Source: an uncultured Eubacteriales bacterium | GTDB lineage: Bacteria > Bacillota > Clostridia > Christensenellales > QALW01 | NCBI GenBank assembly: GCA_900547955.1 | Contig: URIR01000048.1 | Coordinates: 1-10,202 of the forward strand | Length of the DNA stretch: 10,202 bases | Direction of reading: 5' to 3' | Shown: positions 5,379 through 10,202 of the stretch, piece after piece | How positions within the stretch are numbered: the stretch's first letter is position 1 | How the letters are laid out: each line of letters begins with the position of its first letter | The notes under the pieces: model-generated | The model's database searches: none | Told to the model about the DNA's origin: nothing | What the model saw: the letters and a program-made list of their open reading frames with translations, nothing else | Made by a program: the position numbers and the translations under genes

Positions 5379-5794
5379 GATTCGTTTAGGGACTCCCTTC
5401 CAATCTTCAAAGGAATGCGGATTTGCCCCACATAGGTGAAATACAGGTCGATTCGCACCTGCTTCCTTCCGTTCTCCCTTACCGGGCTGTGCACCACGAT
5501 CCTGCTCACAAGCTCATTGAGGATGGCGGCGTCGAGTTCTGGAATATCCAGGTACTTGTCCACCAGCTTCAGAAACTCGTTCACATCGGAAACCTGCCCG
5601 GCCTGTGCCTCAATTTCCCGTTCCAATACGGCGGCAAGCTGCTCAATTTCCGCCTGTTCCTTCTCATATTGGCGGGATAATTTTAAGTACCGGCTGTCAG
5701 ACAGCTTTCCCAGCACATTATCCTCATAGATAGCCTCCAGATAATCCTCCATCGCTGGTGTCAAAGCCATTGGCACACCTCCCTTCCAGAACAT
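5366..5794 (-). pseudogene. Chimera: DtxR-like N-terminus fused to serine-recombinase C-terminus
   Basis: The 142-codon frame has two unrelated parts. From the ATG at 5768-5770 it reads MALTPAMEDYLEAIYE, the typical start of DtxR/MntR-family metal-dependent repressors, preceded by a GGGAGG binding site. After IYEDN it becomes the tail of a large serine recombinase: a charged coiled-coil stretch (KLSRQYEKEQAEIEQ) and a DUF4368-like region (FLKLVDKYLDIPELDAAILNELVSRIVVH, residues about 75-103, then QVRIDLYFTYVGQI). The catalytic resolvase domain, the recombinase domain and the DtxR HTH and metal-binding parts are all absent. Such recombinases move integrative elements and are usually over 500 residues. 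The frame could be translated but can have neither original activity. The gene starts 18 bases after the binding-protein remnant on the same strand. Family assignments come from motif memory. Confidence 0.75.
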
Positions 5795-5812
5795 TCTTCG
5801 TGTTCACTACCG

Positions 5813-6985
5813 TTATTTCGCCTTTACATTGGCGATTTCAATGAACAACTGGTCGCTGCCAAAGCTGAACGAATCAATCTTGTCGCTGTTAAAGGCGGCA
5901 TACTGATGCGCAGAGGTAAACGGAACCAGTACGGCTTGATCTGCCGCAAAGGTAAGCACCTCGCTATAGATTTCCTGCACACGGTCCAAATCAGCGGTGC
6001 TGTCCAGCTCTTTAATGGTGTCCGTGCCATTTTCCATAGTAAGGGCAACCTGCCACAAAATCGGGTCGGACATCATTTCCGGGTTCATATTCGTCATGGT
6101 GAGGAACGGGTCATAGTAACCGCCGTAGGTTGTGTGGAGCGAGAAATCAAAATCGGTAGAAACCTGCGTAAACCACGTCATATTATCCGAACCGCGAGGC
6201 GTTACTTCAAACCCTACTTCACCCAATTCCTGAGCAATTACAAGCGCCGCATCGTCCATTGTTCCCTGATTGGTGATATAATCCAGCGTAACACTCAATT
6301 TTGCGCCATCTTTTTCGCGGATGCCATCGCCATCACTGTCTACCCAACCGGCGCTTTCCAGCAATTCTTTTGCTTTATCTGCATTGTAGCTGTATGTAGT
6401 GGCTTCTACATCGCAATACGGTAGAGAGGTATCCAGCAACTGTTCCGAAGCTGTTTCAAGACCGGAGAATACACTGTCGCTGATCGTTTCCTTATCAATC
6501 GCATAGGCCACCGCCTGCCGGACAGCGGCATCGTTAAACGGAGCCTCCTGTGTATTGAAGCCGATAAAACGGCTGTTGGAAATGCTGTCATCCAATACGG
6601 TGCCAATTCCATCCGCAGAGGAAAGTTCGGTATAACCAGCAAAGCTCAAACGGGATGTACCCGCAAGCAGATCCACTTCGCCATTGCGCAGAGCGAGAAT
6701 TGCAGCATCGGGATCCGCGATCACTTTTACGGTAAATTCGTCCACATCAGGCTGTTCTCCCCAATAATTGGGATTGCGGACGAAAGTATAAGAGGTTCCG
6801 TCACCGTCCCCGGCATACATATAGGGGCCAGTCCCCATTATCTGGGTCAGCAGTTCTTCTTTAGTTGTCAAATCCTCATTAAACGCATTGGGCGATACGA
6901 TTCCCATTGGGTTGCACATGGCGAGGTCGTTCAAAACACCATAATAAGGAGTGGTAAGATGAATTGCCACGGTATGGTTCTCTGG
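5813..6985 (-). pseudogene. 5'-truncated family 5 solute-binding protein (NikA/DppA-like)
   Basis: The 385 readable residues correspond to roughly the last 70% of an ABC-transporter binding protein for peptides, nickel or metallophores. Seen motifs: HLTTPYYGVLNDLAMCNPMGIVSP, GTGPYMY, Y.FVRNPNYWGEQP, AILALRNGEVDLLAG, FNTQEAPFNDAAVRQAVAYAID, ELLESAGWVDSDGDGIREKDG. Each block is typical of SBP family 5. The signal peptide, lipobox and first part of domain I are missing. The frame stays open upstream of the GTG at 6970 for about 50 bases to a stop, with no other start codon, and family-like residues (ENHTVAIHL) end near 6982. The 3' end is intact. It faces away from the AraC gene, and their 5' ends overlap. 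The DtxR-like start just downstream hints at a metal-related substrate, but this is inference. Confidence 0.8.
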
Positions 6986-7890
6986 GAGCCGAACAAAAAG
7001 AAATTGGGAACTGCACTTTGTTTACTTTTTTCGATAAGACTTCCTATGTCCGGTTTTGGGGAGATTTGCATGGTTTTTGTGTGGCTTCTGTTGACGTTAT
7101 ATTTCCAAAGGATATAGTGTTCCGTTCGCAAATCCAACAGAGATATATAGGAATCGGCTTTACGGAAGAAGGACAAATGATTAGTTATAACCGAAAATCC
7201 GAAATGAGGAAATCCCGCAACGGCATAGACTGCTATGTTTTTAATTCTCCGGTTCCTCTTTTTATGAAAATATCCGGTGGGCAGCGACTCCGGTTTCGGG
7301 GAATGTATTTTCAGGAATCTTTTTTTCGAGAAAAAAATGTGTCTCTTTATGACAGCTTTTGGGAGGATGCTAAACAATCTCTAACCTGCAATGAGATTCA
7401 TTCGCCGGAGTTGTTATCTGTCTATCGGCGTATTGAAAATTGCCCACTTGCAGGAGACGCATTTCAGCTTTGGATGCGTGGACAGGGATTGACTGCTGCG
7501 AGTTATCTGCTGGATTTGATGCAGCGATATACTTCGGCTTCGCCTGTTTACCTAAGTGAAGATGAAATTGCAGCCGTTTTACAGGCAAAACGATTGATTA
7601 AAGAAAACATCGGCAGTATTCCCACAATTCTTGAACTTAGCAAAAGCGTTGCTCTTAACAAAAACAAGCTCCAAAAAGCATTTCAGCTTACAGAAGGCAA
7701 AAGCATTGGGGAATACATTCAGGCATTGCGGATGGAACTTGCTCTGGAGCTTCTTGAAAAAAGCGATATGTCCACTGGCGACATCGCAAAAGCAGTTGGC
7801 TATCATGGAGTATCAAATTTCTACCATATCTTTCAGCAGAGATTTGGAGAAACGCCGCAAGCAGTCCGAGTATTGCTTCAAAACAATTAG
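6964..7890 (+). CDS. AraC-family transcriptional regulator, probably missing its native start
   Basis: The 308-codon frame encodes a DNA-binding regulator. Residues about 205-308 are a full AraC/XylS double helix-turn-helix: IPTILELSKSVALNKNKLQKAF, then MSTGDIAKAVGYHGVSNFYHIF with GETPQAVR at the end. The N-terminal 190 residues (WGDLHGFCVASVDVIFP and SGGQRLRFRGMYFQESFF) form the sensor part, whose ligand is unknown. The only start is TTG 6964, 12 bases after AAGGAG (6946-6951). However, the first dozen codons overlap the antisense remnant of the binding-protein gene, and family-like sequence begins only near EIGNCTLF (about 7000). The native start and promoter were therefore probably lost in the deletion that also removed the 5' end of the binding-protein gene. 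Its former target was probably that divergent transport gene. It may be silent or expressed from a chance start. Confidence 0.8.
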   Translation: MPRYGSLGAEQKEIGNCTLFTFFDKTSYVRFWGDLHGFCVASVDVIFPKDIVFRSQIQQRYIGIGFTEEGQMISYNRKSEMRKSRNGIDCYVFNSPVPLFMKISGGQRLRFRGMYFQESFFREKNVSLYDSFWEDAKQSLTCNEIHSPELLSVYRRIENCPLAGDAFQLWMRGQGLTAASYLLDLMQRYTSASPVYLSEDEIAAVLQAKRLIKENIGSIPTILELSKSVALNKNKLQKAFQLTEGKSIGEYIQALRMELALELLEKSDMSTGDIAKAVGYHGVSNFYHIFQQRFGETPQAVRVLLQNN

Positions 7891-8080
7891 AAATTCAGTT
7901 ATATTCATAGGCTGTTTTCACAAATTGGCAAGCAATGCAAATATATACATGTTTTGCGATTTTGGCCGGATTGCACCGGCCAAAATGCTTGTTGAGGGAT
8001 TCCCCCCAAGCCCCCAAGATCGTCCCCATTCGGTGACGGCTGCGCGTCCTGCGGACGCTGAAAAATTTTAAGAAGCAAAA
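7891..8080. mobile_element. Mobilisation-region-like remnant with two hairpins
   Basis: ATTTTGGCCGG (7959-7969) pairs perfectly with CCGGCCAAAAT (7976-7986). Further on, GCGTCC (8044-8049) pairs with GGACGC (8053-8058). Between them are a C-run and CCCCAAGATCGTCCCC-type sequence. The arrangement reminds me of the stretch beside oriT and relaxase genes in clostridial integrative elements. No relaxase or nic site can be proved. It lies just after AraC and is consistent with the recombinase debris on the other side. Confidence 0.35.
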
Positions 8081-8081
8081 G

Positions 8082-8124
8082 AAAACCTCTATGCAAATGG
8101 TTCGTCCATTCACATAGAGGTTTC
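8082..8124. repeat. 11-bp inverted repeat, possible bidirectional terminator
   Basis: AAACCTCTATG (8083-8093) pairs with CATAGAGGTTT (8113-8123), with AATGG/CCATT (8096-8100/8106-8110) adding an inner stem around TTCGT. A-rich sequence precedes it and a T-rich stretch follows. It could terminate the AraC transcript weakly in either direction. Confidence 0.5.
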
Positions 8125-8151
8125 ATATTTCCCGTTCACTTGGCATAGGTT

Positions 8152-8168
8152 AGTATTTTCGCAATACT
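8152..8168. repeat. Short hairpin AGTATT/AATACT
   Basis: AGTATT (8152-8157) pairs with AATACT (8163-8168) around TTCGC. It is small and AT-rich. It lies immediately ahead of the strong terminator at 8176. Confidence 0.4.
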
Positions 8169-8175
8169 TCTTTAT

Positions 8176-8208
8176 GCTCCTCTGCCATTAAGCAGCGGAG
8201 CTTTTTTT
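8176..8208 (+). terminator. Strong Rho-independent terminator
   Basis: GCTCC (8176-8180) and CTGC (8182-8185) pair with GCAG (8192-8195) and GGAGC (8197-8201), with one T-C mismatch and a CATTAA loop. Seven T residues follow (8202-8208). It closes transcription coming from the AraC side and separates the acquired segment from the binding-protein gene downstream. Confidence 0.85.
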
Positions 8209-8437
8209 ATGCTCATATTTAACACGTGTTGCTTTTTTGGGGATTTGAATGAATAAGGCGTTTATCCGGCGCTTGGGACGCGGAGCCCTGGGAGAGCGGG
8301 CTTTAGGGGGCGGGGCGCTTAAAGAGGATTGGCCGGGGACTGCGCGGGTCCGTTAAGGTGAAAATGGGGGCGCTCTTTGGCGCTTTAAAATAGGCCGAAA
8401 GGTTATTATCGTGCTAATTTGAGTAAAGATAATGCAT
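8209..8437. other. Intergenic stretch before the lipoprotein promoter
   Basis: No gene is visible. The sequence is first AT-rich and then G-rich (about 8280-8345). Short dyads such as AGCCC...GGGCT near 8285-8307 and GCGC-TCTTTG-GCGC near 8371-8384 occur. They lack T-runs and I assign no function. Confidence 0.45.
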
Positions 8438-8465
8438 TTGTCCGAATATTCAGGAGTGCTATAAT
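8438..8465 (+). promoter_or_regulatory. Probable promoter of the family 1 binding-protein gene
   Basis: TTGTCC at 8438-8443 and a perfect TATAAT at 8460-8465 are 16 bases apart. The start of transcription would be near 8472, giving a GC-rich leader of about 110 nt. Confidence 0.6.
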
Positions 8466-8482
8466 ATTTAAATGATGAAACT

Positions 8483-8503
8483 GCCGGGAAGGGGCTTTCC
8501 GGC
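8483..8503 (+). promoter_or_regulatory. GC-rich hairpin in the leader of the binding-protein gene
   Basis: GCCGGGAAG (8483-8491) pairs with CTTTCCGGC (8495-8503) around GGG, with one G-U pair. It would form close to the 5' end of the mRNA and may protect it. More GC-rich sequence follows up to about 8540. No terminator T-run is present. Confidence 0.45.
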
Positions 8504-8584
8504 GGGCTTGCCGGGCGCCGGGCCGCCGAAGGGGCGCTTGAGGCAATATTCAATTCTATATGAGCGGCGGAGAAGGGAAGAAAA

Positions 8585-10111
8585 ATGAAAGCAACCAGGA
8601 TATTAATTATGGCCGTGTGCATTTTGCTGTGCGCGGCGGTATTGACCTCCTGCGGGGATAACGGGGAGGGTGCGACTGCCAGCGCCACGCCCGCGCCTAC
8701 CGGTCCGGCAGGGACGCTGTCCACTCAGGGCGCGGACAATAACGCCAGTCTGCTTCCGCCCAGGGGGGATAATTTGGAGAACGCCATAAAGGCGGGGGAG
8801 ACCTATCGTTATTTCTGCTGGGCGGTAGAGGATGAAAACGACCCGTATTCCTTCGAGCCTACGGTGGTGCAGGAAAACCTGCCCAAGAAACGGGCCGAGC
8901 TGGAAGAGCAGTACGGCATAACGATAAAATATGTAATAAACGACGCGCAGGACTGGGTTACGAAGGTTATGGAGGCTTCGCTGGCCGGCACGCCCATAAC
9001 CGACCTGCTGCACGGCGGCGGGCCCTTTGCCATGCTGAGCATATACAATTTTTCCTCTACCGGGGGCAGGCTGCTGCTGGAGCTGGACGAATATAAGCAG
9101 TACGCTGATTTTTCCGACCCCGACTGGTGGCGTATTGAACTGCAGCAGAGCGGATATTTTAACGGCCATCAGTATTTTGCCGTGCCTAATGTGGTGGGCA
9201 TAGAGCATGTGGCCCTCAACCAGGTGTGCATATTTAATAAGAGCCTTTTGGAGAGCGCGGGCTATCCGGCCGAAAAGCTGTATGAAATGAATGAGTCGGG
9301 CGAATGGACCTGGGATAAATTCTACGAGGTAGCCGTTGCCTGCACCAATCCGGATACGGGGACGATAGGAGTAAACGTGGGCGATTCCTTTGCGCTTATT
9401 AATTCGCTTTTTGCCAGCGCGGGCGCCAGAGCGGTTACGTCAGAGACCAAGGACGGGGTAACCAACGTGACCTTTACTCCTGATTCGACTGAGGCGCTGG
9501 AGGCCTGGGATTTCTTTATCAGGCTGGGCCAGACGGGCGCTGTGGATTACCGCCATGCTTCGGGGGACGTGGAAATATTCCTTTCGGGCAACGTGGGTAT
9601 GATATGCACATATTTTAACAGGGTAATAAATATAGCTTCTTCTAAACGGTATCCCGAATACGGTATTCTGTTCCCGCCCAAGCAGGAGGCGTCGGACGAA
9701 TATACCTCGGACGTCAACTGGTTCACTCCCTATGCGGCCATGAGCCAGATAAGCAATCCTGCCGGTGCGGTACAGTTGCTCAGTCTTTACTGCGCGCCTC
9801 TTTACGGCGCAGAGGATGAGCGCAATCAGGCGTCGGTAGAGGCGGAGCTTATGCAGTATATACCCGACGAGGGTTCGCTTTATACTATGAACAATATTGC
9901 GGATAAGACTGTGGATAATTCTTTGGCGTACGTTATTTACAGCGGAGTTAAGATTATGCTTCCGGACGGCACAGAGGCGGGCATAGACGCGCTTATGTGC
10001 AATTATAAGGAGGACTTTGTAAACGGCTCGAGGACGCCGGCGGTATTCTATTCGTCAGTAAAGAGCAGCGTGGACCAGGCGCTTAAGGAGGCGCTGGCAG
10101 CAGCGGAATAG
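8585..10111 (+). CDS. Lipoprotein extracellular solute-binding protein, family 1 (sugar-type ABC importer)
   Basis: This 508-residue lipoprotein should capture a solute, probably an oligosaccharide, outside the cell and hand it to an ABC permease. Residues 1-23 are a lipoprotein signal ending in LTSC, with Cys23 as the lipidated residue, followed by a Ser/Thr/Ala/Pro-rich linker to about 58. The mature part shows features of SBP family 1: ELEEQYGITIKY near 105-117, a DDxxx-like LLELDEYKQYADF, YFAVPNVVGIEHVALNQVCIFNKSLLESAG, GEWTWDKFYEVAVA, and EIFLSGNVGMICTYF. The length is normal for the family. The ATG has a modest GAAGGGAAG binding site and a promoter at 8438-8465. No permease genes are in the window; they may follow beyond the end, as is usual. 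The gene looks intact and has the ATA-rich isoleucine usage of glmS. The substrate cannot be read from sequence. Confidence 0.85.
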   Translation: MKATRILIMAVCILLCAAVLTSCGDNGEGATASATPAPTGPAGTLSTQGADNNASLLPPRGDNLENAIKAGETYRYFCWAVEDENDPYSFEPTVVQENLPKKRAELEEQYGITIKYVINDAQDWVTKVMEASLAGTPITDLLHGGGPFAMLSIYNFSSTGGRLLLELDEYKQYADFSDPDWWRIELQQSGYFNGHQYFAVPNVVGIEHVALNQVCIFNKSLLESAGYPAEKLYEMNESGEWTWDKFYEVAVACTNPDTGTIGVNVGDSFALINSLFASAGARAVTSETKDGVTNVTFTPDSTEALEAWDFFIRLGQTGAVDYRHASGDVEIFLSGNVGMICTYFNRVINIASSKRYPEYGILFPPKQEASDEYTSDVNWFTPYAAMSQISNPAGAVQLLSLYCAPLYGAEDERNQASVEAELMQYIPDEGSLYTMNNIADKTVDNSLAYVIYSGVKIMLPDGTEAGIDALMCNYKEDFVNGSRTPAVFYSSVKSSVDQALKEALAAAE

Positions 10112-10150
10112 AAAGGACGATATCTTTTGCGCTGGGCAGCTTAAAGGGGG

Positions 10151-10185
10151 GCGCCGCCGAGCCCGGCCTCCGGCCGGGCCGGCGC
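10151..10185. repeat. GC-rich two-part hairpin after the lipoprotein gene
   Basis: GCCCGGCC (10161-10168) pairs with GGCCGGGC (10172-10179) around TCC. The stem extends as GCGCCG (10151-10156) with CGGCGC (10180-10185), leaving CCGA bulged on the left. No T-run follows within the window. It may be an mRNA 3' barrier between this gene and a downstream permease gene, or another member of the GC palindromes seen at 3110-3324. Confidence 0.7.
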
Positions 10186-10202
10186 GCACAAAGGCCAGGT
10201 GG

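Noticed and set aside
6931..7377. 148-codon minus-strand frame over the start of AraC
   Set aside because: It overlaps the antisense of conserved AraC sequence and the end of the SBP remnant, and its translation has no family features.
7631..8071. 146-codon frame overlapping the AraC 3' half in another frame
   Set aside because: Out of frame with the conserved helix-turn-helix region; no ribosome binding site; its tail covers the hairpin-rich non-coding DNA.
8603..9208. 201-codon frame antisense to the lipoprotein gene
   Set aside because: Shadow of the plus-strand gene; no start signals and no recognisable motifs.

Overview
The window looks like the chromosome of an anaerobic, gut-type Clostridia (Bacillota) species. 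Reasons: purine-rich AGGAGG-type ribosome binding sites, TTGACA/TATAAT-type promoters, hairpin plus T-run terminators, a GTG-started surface protein, and debris of the large serine recombinases with a DUF4368-like tail that are common on clostridial integrative elements. The species cannot be named from the sequence. The resident genes (glmS, the LRR protein, the family 1 binding protein) use ATA for isoleucine often. The middle block (about 5380-8210) uses ATT/ATC more and looks like acquired DNA.

Layout. 1-359: non-coding lead-in with a hairpin and the promoter of glmS. 360-2195: intact glmS (glucosamine-6-phosphate synthase). 2196-3997: about 1.8 kb almost without intact genes. It holds a broken gene (about 2305-2842) with its own terminator, a cluster of five different long GC-rich palindromes (3110-3324) of which the first three abut exactly, and a structured, non-coding, repeat-like block (about 3470-3796) ending in a 16-bp inverted-repeat pair. 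3998-5278: a secreted leucine-rich-repeat protein with an InlB-B-like domain and a C-terminal membrane anchor. Its leader carries two tandem hairpins.

5349-8208: a decaying acquired segment. On the minus strand there is a 5'-truncated family 5 (NikA/DppA-like) binding protein, followed by a short chimeric ORF that starts like a DtxR/MntR metal repressor and continues as the tail of a serine recombinase. On the plus strand, divergent from the binding protein, is an AraC-type regulator whose 5' end also seems to be lost. The simplest reading is at least two deletions: one removed the divergent promoter region near 6983-7000, and one fused dtxR to the recombinase near 5723-5740. Hairpins and a mobilisation-region-like stretch follow, then a strong terminator at 8176-8208. 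8585-10111: an intact lipoprotein binding protein of the family 1 (sugar-type) class with its own promoter; its permease partners would lie beyond the window.

No complete new system can be claimed. The most unusual items are the palindrome cluster, the structured block at 3470-3796, and the dtxR-recombinase chimera.
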